A model generated the notes under the pieces. It was not told the DNA's origin. It did no database searches and saw only the letters and a program-made list of their open reading frames with translations. From Virgibacillus oceani (GTDB lineage: Bacteria > Bacillota > Bacilli > Bacillales > Amphibacillaceae), in assembly GCF_014638995.1 (NCBI RefSeq), contig NZ_BMFR01000009.1:1-64000 (forward strand): a stretch of 64,000 nt of DNA, written 5' to 3'. Below are positions 46,850 to 56,046 of the stretch, piece by piece (position 1 is the stretch's first letter; every line of letters begins with the position of its first letter). Position numbers and translations under genes: made by a program.

Positions 46850-47060
46850 ATTTGTGTGAGGTAATTTTGGATGAGTCTCAATGGTGAAAGTCCCGAACTG
46901 CGAGGACAGAAGTATAAGTAAACGTAATGCGAGAGAATCCAAATGACGCTGGATCTATAGAAAGTAAGTGGCAAACTCTGATTATGAGGAACGAAGATTA
47001 GGTATTATTGGATTTCGCTAGCCAAAATAAAATCCTATATGTCGAAGGTGATACAATTAA
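46850..47060 (+). ncRNA. Group II intron 5' remnant
   Basis: Begins with GTGTGAGGTAATTTTGGATG and includes AATGGTGAAAGTCCCGAACT and GCGAGAGAATCCAAATG, the domain I patterns of bacterial group II introns. No reverse transcriptase or domain V follows. A dead fragment. Confidence 0.5.
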
Positions 47061-47130
47061 TTGAAATCCTTTTTTTATTAGGGATTTCAAGAGTAGTAAA
47101 GAAGAAAATATACACCCATAAATATAGAGG

Positions 47131-47177
47131 CTGACCCAAAAGCTCGTTAAATAATGACTGTTTTGGGTCAGTTTTTT
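47131..47177 (+). terminator. Rho-independent terminator
   Basis: CTGACCCAAAA paired with TTTTGGGTCAG followed by TTTTTTATT. No intact gene lies directly upstream. Confidence 0.7.
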
Positions 47178-47460
47178 ATTTTCACTTTATTTTTGGTTTT
47201 TTTATATTTTTAATAACTGGAAATGATATTCCACTTTACAAGTTCAACGTCATTTCCTTTGTCTATACTTTTATCCCCTTCTTCAGTAGATAAAAAAGTT
47301 CTTGTGAGCCACATTGTAAATCGTGGAGTACAAGACTACAGATATCCGAAATTCAGGAAGGTAGAATTTGTGCAGAGGTATCTTCGTGATGCGAGTAGCG
47401 CATGAACTTGGTGAACCGGGAGTTTACACTTAGCCACGATAGATTATCTTCTTCATAAAT

Positions 47461-47523
47461 TGGAGTTGACACTCCAAAAAAACATTGTTATGATCGGTCT
47501 ATTAAAATGGAGTTAACACTCCA
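47461..47523 (+). promoter_or_regulatory. Promoter with two palindromic operators
   Basis: TTGACA (47466-47471) and TATGAT (47489-47494) with a 17-base spacer form a near-perfect sigma-A promoter. TGGAGTTGACACTCCA (47461-47476) overlaps the -35 box and TGGAGTTAACACTCCA (47508-47523) lies just after the start point. Repressor bound to either would block RNA polymerase. The TetR gene at 46.0-46.7 kb is the nearest candidate regulator. Confidence 0.8.
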
Positions 47524-47589
47524 AAAAACATAAAGGGGTGAAACGATGTTATGAAAAGGGTAATTGATTTAAGAATGGGAAACGTTTGC

Positions 47590-48112
47590 TACCAACGTAC
47601 CTAAGGATGTACAAATGCAAATTTTGGGACATATTAAGGTAGGGGAAGAAGCTCCGAATTTTACATTGACGAAGCCGCTTTGTTTAAAAGTGTCTCTGTA
47701 TAAAGAGCTTGAGAATGGTCCGGTTGTCTTGACCTTCTACCGAGGCAGTTGGTTGTCCATTCTGCAATTGAAAGCACCGGACTTATCAACAATTTTTACC
47801 ACTGTTTCAGAGGCTTGGTGCTCAATTGATTGCTACCACTCCTCAAAGTCCTGATAATTCTGTGTTCCAGTAGGAGAGGGAGGAAATAACCTTTCGGGTA
47901 CTGTGCGATTCGAATGGTAGTGTTGTCGGAAACTACAAAATTCTGTTTGAACTGCCACTTATCTTTAGGATACCTTTAAAAATAATCTAGGGTTTGCTAT
48001 CAAAGAGTTCAACAAAACAGATCGCTGGATCTGTCCGCAGGGCATATATATACCTTTGCTTAGGATCGAATGGAACCGGAGGAAATCATTTATCAATTGA
48101 AGAAGCTTTGAA
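47590..48112 (+). pseudogene. Broken AhpC/TSA-type peroxiredoxin
   Basis: PKDVQMQILGHIKVGEEAPN, FTLTKPLCLKVSLYKELENG and PVVLTFYRGSW are followed by LSILQL instead of CPYC-type residues. Then a frameshift, QRLGAQLIATTPQSPDNSVF, a TAG, REEITFRVLCDSNGSVVGNY and more. Controlled by the promoter and operators at 47461-47523. Confidence 0.75.
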
Positions 48113-48206
48113 AAAATGCATTATAGGGATTCGCCCATAGTAGTTTAATTAATATCTTTATACTAAAAATAACTTAATTTCAAATATTACTTTAGGAGGT
48201 CTATTT

Positions 48207-48713
48207 GTGAATAGATTTAATCTAGGAGATAAAGTTCCTAACTTTGAACTCCCCTCTACGTCCGGTTACCAATATGATTTCGAGTCTTTTCGTAATGATA
48301 ATAAAGGCTGGCATCTAGTCATCTATTTTAGAGGTTCTTGGTGCCCTGTATGTGTCGAAGATCTTAAAGAACTAGAAAAAAACAAAAGTTACTTTGAAAA
48401 TAAAGAAGTGTATTTTACAGTAGTTTCTACAGACAACCTTGATAATTTGAACCAAATGGTTGAAAAACATAATTTTACATTCCCAGTTCTGTCTGATCAG
48501 GATTTAAACGTATTAAAAGCTTATGATGTCTTTTACCATAATGAAAATGATCCCTATGAGGACCACGGTTCTCACGGCGAACCTGCATACTTCCTAACAA
48601 ATGCGGAGGGCAGTTTGCTTTATCAACAAAAGCAAACAAGCCCATTTGGCAGACCAACGACAACAGAGCTACGAAAAATTGTTCAACATATCAAAAAGAA
48701 CCTTAAAGCTTAA
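48207..48713 (+). CDS. AhpC/TSA-family peroxiredoxin
   Basis: 168 residues. FNLGDKVPNFELPSTSGYQY, then VIYFRGSWCPVCVEDLKELE with peroxidatic and second cysteine (CPVC), VVSTDNLDN and FPVLSDQDLNVLKAYDVF. TTAGGAGG precedes a GTG start. Thiol peroxidase, cytosolic. The only intact member of this family in the window. Confidence 0.9.
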   Translation: MNRFNLGDKVPNFELPSTSGYQYDFESFRNDNKGWHLVIYFRGSWCPVCVEDLKELEKNKSYFENKEVYFTVVSTDNLDNLNQMVEKHNFTFPVLSDQDLNVLKAYDVFYHNENDPYEDHGSHGEPAYFLTNAEGSLLYQQKQTSPFGRPTTTELRKIVQHIKKNLKA

Positions 48714-48816
48714 CATTTAGGATTTGCTTAAAAAGGGCATGAATATGTCCCATCAACGACTTATAAAAAGGCAGTATTCATTTTATCCAAATTTGAAAAA
48801 TGAAAGAAGGGCTTTT

Positions 48817-49719
48817 ATGGAAATTCTTGTTATGGGCGGTACAAGGTTTTTTGGTCGACGCTTAGTTGAGTTATTACTTCAAGATGGACATGATGTAACC
48901 ATTGCTACTCGTGGTCAAACTTCAGATGACTTCGGGGAAAAGGTAAAAAGAATTATAATTGATCGTACGGATCAGGGTTCAATGAATCGTGCCTTTGAAA
49001 ACCAGTACTTTGACGTAGTCTATGATCAAATTTGTTTTAATCCAAGAGAAGCCAAAATCGCAGTTGAAACATTCGGCAACCGTATAAAACGATATGTCTT
49101 TACGTCGAGTATGGCAGTGTACGGTCATAAAGAAACTGAAATAGTGGAAAGCGATTTTATCCCGGAAAACTACAAAGTTAATCTGGATGCTGACGATTAT
49201 GCCTATGATGAAGGAAAACGCCAGGCGGAGGCTTATTTTTTTCAGCATGCTGTATTTCCAGTGGTAGCTGTTCGTGCAGCGATGGTGGTATCGGGGAACG
49301 ATGACTTTACAGGCCGATTTGATTTCTATGTTAGACATGTGGCAAATGGAAAATCCATTGGGGTTTTTGAGACAGAACACCCTATTACCTATGTGACAGC
49401 ATGGGATATTGCGGACTTCCTCAGAATGATGGGTGTGAAGTCTGATTATCAAGGTCCGATTAATGCTGGAAATAGCGGATACCTTAGTATCCAGGAACTT
49501 AGTCGTGAAATTGGAAAATTATTAGGTGTTTCTCCCCGGTTTCATGTAGGTCAATCCGGTCATGACGATGCAAAATTGTCTCCCTATGCCATGTTTCCTT
49601 ATACTTGGAAACTATCGAATTCAAAAGCAAATTCGTTTAGATACGAATTTGTAGATATTCGAAAGGTGATCCCATTGATGGTTGAACAAAGTGCCAAAAG
49701 GCTGGGGATCGAACAATAA
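48817..49719 (+). CDS. NAD-dependent epimerase/dehydratase (extended SDR)
   Basis: 300 residues from ATG 48817 (AAAGAAGGG upstream; upstream in-frame ATGs add no conserved sequence). Rossmann start ILVMGGTRFFGRRLVELLLQ, the VFTSSMAVYG strand, and YDEGKRQAE with the catalytic YxxxK. Substrate unknown. Together with the adjacent peroxiredoxin it may form a stress operon (104-base gap). Confidence 0.85.
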   Translation: MEILVMGGTRFFGRRLVELLLQDGHDVTIATRGQTSDDFGEKVKRIIIDRTDQGSMNRAFENQYFDVVYDQICFNPREAKIAVETFGNRIKRYVFTSSMAVYGHKETEIVESDFIPENYKVNLDADDYAYDEGKRQAEAYFFQHAVFPVVAVRAAMVVSGNDDFTGRFDFYVRHVANGKSIGVFETEHPITYVTAWDIADFLRMMGVKSDYQGPINAGNSGYLSIQELSREIGKLLGVSPRFHVGQSGHDDAKLSPYAMFPYTWKLSNSKANSFRYEFVDIRKVIPLMVEQSAKRLGIEQ

Positions 49720-50114
49720 GACTTGGTTTGAAGGAAGAGACGTATCCCTAATTTATAACTGGTCGATCTTTACCGAACTTATAACCAAGATATAATGAAT
49801 TCACTATTAATACTTTCTTGGGACCCACCTCTTCGGTTTCCTGAAACTAAAACCAAAGGAGATTTGATTTCTATGACAAAATCTATTGTACCAGAGAATA
49901 GTTTTGGTACATGTAGATGATGGTAGGGTACCAAATTTAATAAGCGGTTTTGTTAGGAATAGCAAAAATTAATGTGATAACAGAGAACCAAATCGAACAT
50001 GCTGGCTTGTACGGCATCAAAAAATGATGATTTACAGAAAAGGAATAGGTGGAATGATATAGCAGTCCGTCCAGATTTCCGCAGAAGATTAATTCTCAGC
50101 ATGGAGGAAAGCAG
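49720..50114. other. Intergenic region, nothing recognised
   Basis: Almost 400 bases. Short ORF pieces only; no family recognised. Confidence 0.35.
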
Positions 50115-50300
50115 ATGTGTAATAATATAGTACATTTTCCGAATAACGATGAATTTCCTGAAGGATCTGATGAAATGTTGATTAAGGAAATCCATGGCCT
50201 GATCTCCCTATTTCAAAATCCAGATTTATCTAAAAAAACTAGAGAGGCAATATTTAACGAAATAATTGATTTAACTACTCGATTAACAGATCAAATTTAG
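50115..50300 (+). CDS. Small hypothetical protein
   Basis: 61 residues, acidic and helical (MCNNIVHFPNNDEFPEGSDE, MLIKEIHGLISLFQNPDLSK). ATGGAGGAAAGCAG precedes the ATG, a good ribosome site. It ends convergently with an Excalibur-domain remnant, overlapping its stop codon by two bases. Family not recognised. Confidence 0.55.
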   Translation: MCNNIVHFPNNDEFPEGSDEMLIKEIHGLISLFQNPDLSKKTREAIFNEIIDLTTRLTDQI

Positions 50301-50517
50301 GTTCCTTCACAGACTTGACCGTCACCTTCACGGTCAAGTCTGTGAAGGTCTTTTTCTGGTACTCCAGCAGCTTCAAAAAAAGCTTGAGCTTCTTCTGTGA
50401 GGAAATGTCATTGCAATCACGATCCTTACCATTTGCATCGAAAGGCAGTTCTATAGTAACTTTTTTGGGTTTAACAGGCACGTACCTCTTTAAAACCAAG
50501 CCAATTATCACATTCAA
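50297..50517 (-). pseudogene. Excalibur calcium-binding domain protein, frameshifted
   Basis: Frame one gives VTIELPFDANGKDRDCNDIS; after a shift near 50390 the next frame gives TEEAQAFFEAAGVPEKDLHR and LDREGDGQVCEGT with TAA. DRDCNDxS...EEAQAFFEAAG...LDRxGDGxxCE is the Excalibur motif found at the end of secreted nucleases and competence proteins. Upstream part lost. Confidence 0.75.
50304..50348. repeat. Perfect 18-bp inverted repeat inside the Excalibur codons
   Basis: CCTTCACAGACTTGACCG (50304-50321), nine-base loop, then its exact complement (50331-50348), followed by TCTTTTT. It can act as a terminator for the small plus-strand gene while being part of the minus-strand Excalibur coding sequence. 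Confidence 0.8.
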
Positions 50518-50727
50518 GCGCTGAAGATGTCAAAACTTGAATTACATTATCTTTATGAATTGGAATGGTCAGACGTTGTTACAGATATTAGAGAGCAGTA
50601 TCCTTTGCGTCCTTTGGGAAAAACAATAGAAAAACATGATGGATTCTATTTGTTTTCCATCCTTTATGTCCTGGAGCGACACCCTCAGAAGGTACATCTT
50701 GAATTGTTAACCAAGGTATGTAATTAA
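50503..50727 (+). pseudogene. tnsA: TnsA-like endonuclease fragment
   Basis: NYHIQALKMSKLELHYLYEL, EWSDVVTDIREQYPLRPL and GKTIE match the N-terminal catalytic segment of Tn7 TnsA (SxLExxYxYLLEWSDxVxDIREQYPL). The rest is degenerate. Not part of the tnsABC operon at 56-59.7 kb, which has its own TnsA. Confidence 0.7.
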
Positions 50728-51944
50728 CCCTTTCTCTCTTTCCTCTACCTTCTATTATCCATTTATCAATTTTTTTGAAGATGTGCTTCGCTCTCTCTTT
50801 GCCATTAGAGAAGGCAGTAACTTCTTATTTTACGGTTATAACTTTGGTTTGCTTTATCTGTAATATAAGGAACTGAAATAAATAATCTTTCATATAAATT
50901 GCGTTCCTTTCAATTTTATAAGTAGGTCAATTTTGGGATTTTAGGTTTGGTCTTGTAAGTCAATCCAAGCAAACCCAAATATCATTCTATTGCTTCTATT
51001 TAATATGATAATTGAAGTCTATTGTATTGAAATTATATAAAAGCCGCATTTTCTATCAATAGTTTCGATTTAATTGAATGGGTCGAGCGGCTATTAGACT
51101 CTTCGAACGGTCAGATGTGTTAGTTTTGGTCGTATCTGAGGAAACTACAAGAACATTGTTTGAATTGGACGGTATATTATATCCCATTTACCCTGGTGGA
51201 TAGGTTTAACCATATATAGTCATGTAAACAAAGAAAATTCACCCAGCAATTGCGGGTGGATTAAATATCCGGGCTCCTTAAATATTCTTCTTTATCAATT
51301 TCACTTTTTTTAGTGTTTGTTTACGTCCACCATCAACAAATTTTTAACTAAGTAAATACCTAAGATCAATTGGCAAGAGCTTTAAACGTGAAAAAATATG
51401 CTGCCCAAAATTCAACATAAATAAGACCGATATCTCCTATATCGTGCCTATTTTTGAAGTATCACTGTGATGTTAACTACTTCAGGTCTGGAAAAGCACT
51501 TTAGATTGGAGTAATTAAATATTTAGCTAATAAAAAAGGCTGCCTTACATCCATATTATCCATATGTTGAAAAGTATAAGCGATTTTATTTACTCTCCTT
51601 TTAAAAGTAACAATTTTTAATTTTCATCATATGCTACAATTGCTCCAAGAAATCTTGATTTTTGGATGCGCTTATATTTTTAAGTATAGGATTATTGAAA
51701 GTAATCTTCTATTAAACTACTATTAATTCGGTTTACCCCCCAATTTAATTTTTTTAATGTAAAAAGATCAAAACCAAATAATATGTATATACAATCCCAA
51801 CATTCAGTGGGTTGTTGCTATATCATTAGAATTATTAGTTTAAATTTTCAATAGCGATATTTATATGATTTCACGAATAATATTTTTACAGATTTACCAT
51901 TCTATAGTAAATATTATATGTATGTCAGGCATGTGTACATTCAT
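50728..51944. other. 1.2 kb without a recognisable gene
   Basis: AT-rich, many stops in all frames. A short open piece at 51078-51200 (MGRAAIRLFERSDVLVLVVS) is unidentified. A possible weak hairpin, CACCCAGC/GCGGGTG, lies at 51240-51260. Confidence 0.4.
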
Positions 51945-52140
51945 TAGGGTTCAAGTTCCGAATTGTGAAGGCACTAGTAGTGATTTAGTGATTACCCTAA
52001 GACAAGGGTGATTAGGATGACCTAGAATCTGAATGAAGTCAGCGGCAAAAATTAAGATAGCAGGGTTCGAAGAAGGTTATGAATAATACTGTGGAAAGAA
52101 TTTAAGAAACTAACCGGAGGTTAGCTACCTTCTTCTACTC
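51945..52140 (+). ncRNA. Group II intron 5' remnant
   Basis: GGGTTCAAGTTCCGAATTGT, CTGAATGAAGTCAGCGGCAA and AACCGGAGGTTAGC-type pairings resemble domain I of group II introns and the fragment at 46.85-47.06 kb. No RT gene follows. Confidence 0.4.
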
Positions 52141-52194
52141 GATTAGATTTATATATAATTATCAAAATATATTTGAATAAAGGACGTGTGAGCA

Positions 52195-52395
52195 TTGAAC
52201 GATGTAAATTTATTTTTCATAGACACACATGGATTTGTTCAATTAAGTGATAGCGAATTAGAACATTTTCTTACCGAATTATCAGTTGACACAGTTGAAT
52301 GGGTTTCAGTGTACTATGAAGATTATAGTAACTATAGTCATACCATGTGGATTAATAAAGGTAAATTACAATACTTTACTGTCAAAAAGTTATGA
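52195..52395 (+). CDS. Small hypothetical protein
   Basis: 66 residues from TTG (AAGGACG upstream), acidic: MNDVNLFFIDTHGFVQLSDS, ELEHFLTELSVDTVEWVSVY. No family recognised. Lies just outside tniQ2 and may be Tn7-like cargo. Confidence 0.4.
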   Translation: MNDVNLFFIDTHGFVQLSDSELEHFLTELSVDTVEWVSVYYEDYSNYSHTMWINKGKLQYFTVKKL

Positions 52396-52532
52396 TAATA
52401 ATGCAAGTAATAAAAAGGAATTTGAATCCAAAATACTCAATTCCAGCAAAGATGAAATAACGGAATCAGGAAAAGTCATATATAAACTTACCCTGCATAT
52501 GACCGAATCATTTGAATCATAAATTTCACTCC

Positions 52533-52930
52533 TTAACATCGTTTCGAATATGGACTAAATATATCTTTAGTGTGTTCTACATATCTTCGACAGATTCTGA
52601 TTGGTAGTTCATTACTAATTAAAAACCACTTCATCATTGGTGGAGTAACAATAGTTATAACCAGACATATAACGATATTGACAGCAAATATATCTTGAGG
52701 TAGCAAATGAGTTTCAAGACCTAATGTTACAATTATCAATGTCACTTCTCCCCACGATCCATTGCAGCCCCAATTCCCAATGATCTATTCCAATTATAAT
52801 CCAAAAAATTTTGCCTCAAGTGATGCACCAATTAACTTTGTCATTATGTCTATAAAGCTAAGAACGATAATTAAACCTAAATTTTCACCCAATACCCCAG
52901 AAAATTGGGCTGTTACCCAATAGAAGTGAA
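52533..52930 (-). pseudogene. Cation/proton antiporter C-terminal remnant
   Basis: Minus-strand pieces GENLGLIIVLSFIDIMTKLI, then stops, GEVTLIIVTLGLETHLLPQD and IFAVNIVICLVITIVTPPMM resemble Kef/NhaP-type exchangers (RGEVALI...VTPPLMK). Frame breaks at 52760-52800. Confidence 0.65.
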
Positions 52931-53008
52931 AATCACTGAAACAAAGATATATAACTTATCGTTTCAACCTTTAAAACTTCGTGATAGTTAAGTTCATCTC
53001 AAGGAATT

Positions 53009-54391
53009 TTAAGTCATGGAGGAAAATGGACAGATTAAATTAGCAAGCTTTTGACCTAAATTTATATATATAGGATCCTTATAGCTTAATTTTATCCCCT
53101 CCCCTTCTTTTTTGCTAAATTCCATAACAAAATATGGCATACATTCATATCCAAATGGTGTATAGTGAGTAATTAGATTATTGCTAGCAAATTCTTTTGA
53201 TATAGCCAACCAATTATAAAAATGGTTAAGAATTAAAATAGGGATTATTTTATTTATTACCCATATTAATTGATGATTTCTGGCTGTTTTTGGGAAAGTA
53301 ACTTTAATATCCTCAATCAAATCTTTCAAAGTTATATTATTTTGTTTTAATGTAAATTCCAGCATGGGTTCACTGTGTCTTTTATATTTTAAACCGTTTT
53401 CAGAATCTGAGTAGTGGTTTAACCCTTCAAGATTCTTTCTCCAGTTAACAAATGCATAAGCATATGGACACATTTCTTTATCTGGAGCTTTTCTCTTTAG
53501 TCGGGCTATACAAGTGATATGATTTTTTAATAATGTTTTCTTTAGGTGACGAGCAATGGATTTATAGATTTTAAATGAAAAGGTATAAAATTCCACTCGT
53601 TGAGCTTGACTTGCCCCCTTTCTATAGGAATTGACATGTACCATATGATGACCATTTTTTCTGTCTATTGGTCCTGAATTTAAGACCCATATTAAATGTT
53701 TAATTATATGATCAGTTTTTAAATTTTGACTTTGAAAGAAATAGATTTTGCAAAGATTATCAGCACTTTTATCTAAGGAAAGCCATTTTTTAATTGAAGA
53801 ATCTTTTACGCTAAGTTTCTTTGCTTCTTTCCAAATCGAAAAATTCATCTTCCTTGTATGCTTCTCAATAAGAGAGTATCCACATTTACATGTGAATGGA
53901 GGATCGGTATATTCATCTGATAAAATATAAGGGATTTCTCTGCCGCAGGTAGGACACTCTTTAATCAAAGGAGTGTTATGATAGGGACATTTCGATATTA
54001 ACAAAAATTGATGAAACAAGCTATGGTACCCGATAGAAATACAATGTTTACAGAAGACAAGATGATTATAAAAGTATTTGTTTATATCTGATTTATCATG
54101 TGATAAAACGCCAAATAAACTTGCAATGTTTTGGTAATGTGTTTTTTTAACAGGATATGCTAAGGATTTACTAATTAATTGTTCTTCAATTCCATCTAAA
54201 GTAGTCAAATTTCTATGAAGTTTACCGGGGCTGCTTTGTAATTGTCTTACTTCTTTCGTACCAAAGAGGCAAAATATATCTTTTACACTAGCAGCATTAG
54301 CATATTTAAATTTTTCGAAGATACCCCATGGTGATTCAAACTCATTTATCCACTCCCTGTTCCACGTCACTTCCTTCGTATTATTTATCAA
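53009..54391 (-). CDS. tniQ: TniQ/TnsD-family target selector (second copy)
   Basis: 460 residues. TniQ N-terminal region (WNREWINEFESPWGIFEKFK), a four-Cys zinc segment (FCKHCISIGYHSLFHQFLLI, SKCPYHNTPLIKECPTCG), then a C-terminal DNA-binding part. It is separated from the tns operon by a terminator, so it is probably transcribed alone. Paralogue of the 508-residue TniQ at 54.5 kb (shared WITEYESPW/WINEFESPW start). Probably recognises a second class of target. Confidence 0.9.
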   Translation of the reverse strand: MINNTKEVTWNREWINEFESPWGIFEKFKYANAASVKDIFCLFGTKEVRQLQSSPGKLHRNLTTLDGIEEQLISKSLAYPVKKTHYQNIASLFGVLSHDKSDINKYFYNHLVFCKHCISIGYHSLFHQFLLISKCPYHNTPLIKECPTCGREIPYILSDEYTDPPFTCKCGYSLIEKHTRKMNFSIWKEAKKLSVKDSSIKKWLSLDKSADNLCKIYFFQSQNLKTDHIIKHLIWVLNSGPIDRKNGHHMVHVNSYRKGASQAQRVEFYTFSFKIYKSIARHLKKTLLKNHITCIARLKRKAPDKEMCPYAYAFVNWRKNLEGLNHYSDSENGLKYKRHSEPMLEFTLKQNNITLKDLIEDIKVTFPKTARNHQLIWVINKIIPILILNHFYNWLAISKEFASNNLITHYTPFGYECMPYFVMEFSKKEGEGIKLSYKDPIYINLGQKLANLICPFSSMT

Positions 54392-54456
54392 TTTTCACCC
54401 AGCCTTTGTATAATTTTTACTAGTATCTCCCCCGTTCGTTAAAATAGACTACAAAA

Positions 54457-54497
54457 TAAGCAAAACGCCTAACTAAAATGTTATGCGTTTTGCTTAT
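54457..54497 (-). terminator. Terminator after the tns operon
   Basis: ATAAGCAAAACGC (54457-54469) paired with GCGTTTTGCTTAT (54485-54497); about 20 bases downstream of the tnsD stop on the minus strand. Confidence 0.75.
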
Positions 54498-54517
54498 ACA
54501 ATGTTTTACAATGTTTA

Positions 54518-56044
54518 TTATGAATTATTAAAAATCTTTTCAAGCTCAGTTATATATTTATATTTCTCCTTTGGTCCCATTCTTTTTTTGACTCTATCGT
54601 TTGGGCAATTTAATCGCTTAGTGAATTCCTCAATAGTATTTATACTATTTACGTACAAATAATATTTTTTATTAGGTCCTGTAGGTGGTTCAATGATAGC
54701 TCTTGTTAAATGTTTAAAACTGTCGATGTAGTTCCAATTAAAATCCTTTCCATCAATAAAGCCTTCGGCTGCAACCAAGCACCTTTTAAAGTCGCTTAAA
54801 ATATGTTCTCCAACAAATCGATTCATTTTCCAATGATATATTGCATGCGTTCCATATTTTTCTGCAAGCTTTAACTGATTAAGAAAGTCACTAATTAGTT
54901 CATAACCATGGTTTACAGGATAACCGTAGCTAGTAATATGAAGCTTTGATAAGGGTGGCTTAGCAAAATTATCTACTTCACCCATTCCTCTATAATGTTG
55001 CAGTCTCATTCGCCAAACAACATAGGCAACAGCAAACGGACAAAGCTCCTTCTTAGTTATATCATCGTGGTACCTGGTAAAATGTTTAATGCACCCAATA
55101 TGTTTTCTAAGGACTGTTTTTCTCAATTGTCTTGCAATCGAGTTGAATAATTGATTACAAATCTTGACCGATTCATCCTTAAGGTTCACAACACTTAATT
55201 CTTGGTTATTTAAAAGTTGGCACTTCAATCCCTTCTTCGTAAGATTTTTCGTTATTTGACCTTTGGATTTGATTTGCTCGATATTACTCTTTGTTGATAT
55301 TATGTTCCCTTTTTTATTAATAACTGAAAATAAATCAGCTAATTCGTAAGTGAAGTCTTGATCCATGTATCTAGGGTCTTTTCTTAGTGCTTCTAAAAAG
55401 AATAGATGATCTAAGCGGTGATTAGTCGAGTTCATACATAAATTGAGCCACCTATGTACATTACTATCTTTTATAACAGGGGTCTTGAATGTAGTAATAC
55501 GGCGATCCAATTGAGCAAATTTAAATCCACAAATACAAGTAAATGGGGATTTAAAGTATTGATCATCCAATTCATAAGGTATTTTTTGATTACAATTTGG
55601 ACATGTATCTTTGAGTGGTACAGGATGAAATGGACATTTATGAATGAATATGAATTGATGTAACAAAGAATGATATGTATTAGATATACATACAGGACAA
55701 AAAGTAAAAAAATCACGCATAAAATAAAGACGTAAATATCCCTGTTCTAATTCTTTACTATCCATCAATGGTTCTAGAATATCAATTAGAAATGCATTGT
55801 TTTCTTTTTTTAAAGGAAACTGTAACGCCTTTTCTAATAAATGGTCGTCAAACCCTGACAATGTATATAGATCACGATAAATTTTTCCGTTTTTTCTCCC
55901 CAAGATATCATATATATTGTTAGTGCTTAAACAATTGGCGTATTGAAACTTTTTTAATATGCTCCATGGCGACTCATATTCTGTTATCCATTCTTTGTTC
56001 CAAGTATAAGTGTAATATTGAGTTTGTCTATTTTGGAATAACAT
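54518..56044 (-). CDS. tnsD: TnsD/TniQ target selector
   Basis: 508 residues. YTYTWNKEWITEYESPWSIL start, zinc knuckles (TFCPVCISNTYHSLLHQFIF, HKCPFHPVPLKDTCPNCNQK, FTCICGF), then the TnsD-type C-terminal region ending in a basic GPKEKYKYITELE segment. Last gene of tnsABCD, 2 bases after tnsC. TnsD brings TnsC to an attachment site in the chromosome. Confidence 0.92.
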   Translation of the reverse strand: MLFQNRQTQYYTYTWNKEWITEYESPWSILKKFQYANCLSTNNIYDILGRKNGKIYRDLYTLSGFDDHLLEKALQFPLKKENNAFLIDILEPLMDSKELEQGYLRLYFMRDFFTFCPVCISNTYHSLLHQFIFIHKCPFHPVPLKDTCPNCNQKIPYELDDQYFKSPFTCICGFKFAQLDRRITTFKTPVIKDSNVHRWLNLCMNSTNHRLDHLFFLEALRKDPRYMDQDFTYELADLFSVINKKGNIISTKSNIEQIKSKGQITKNLTKKGLKCQLLNNQELSVVNLKDESVKICNQLFNSIARQLRKTVLRKHIGCIKHFTRYHDDITKKELCPFAVAYVVWRMRLQHYRGMGEVDNFAKPPLSKLHITSYGYPVNHGYELISDFLNQLKLAEKYGTHAIYHWKMNRFVGEHILSDFKRCLVAAEGFIDGKDFNWNYIDSFKHLTRAIIEPPTGPNKKYYLYVNSINTIEEFTKRLNCPNDRVKKRMGPKEKYKYITELEKIFNNS

Positions 56045-56046
56045 CT

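Noticed and set aside
45040..48112. Selenocysteine in the broken peroxiredoxins
   Set aside because: Their active-site positions carry Cys or other codons and their stops are TAG, TAA or out of frame; they are ordinary decay.
48979..49452. A 157-residue minus-strand ORF
   Set aside because: Shadow of the epimerase gene on the other strand.
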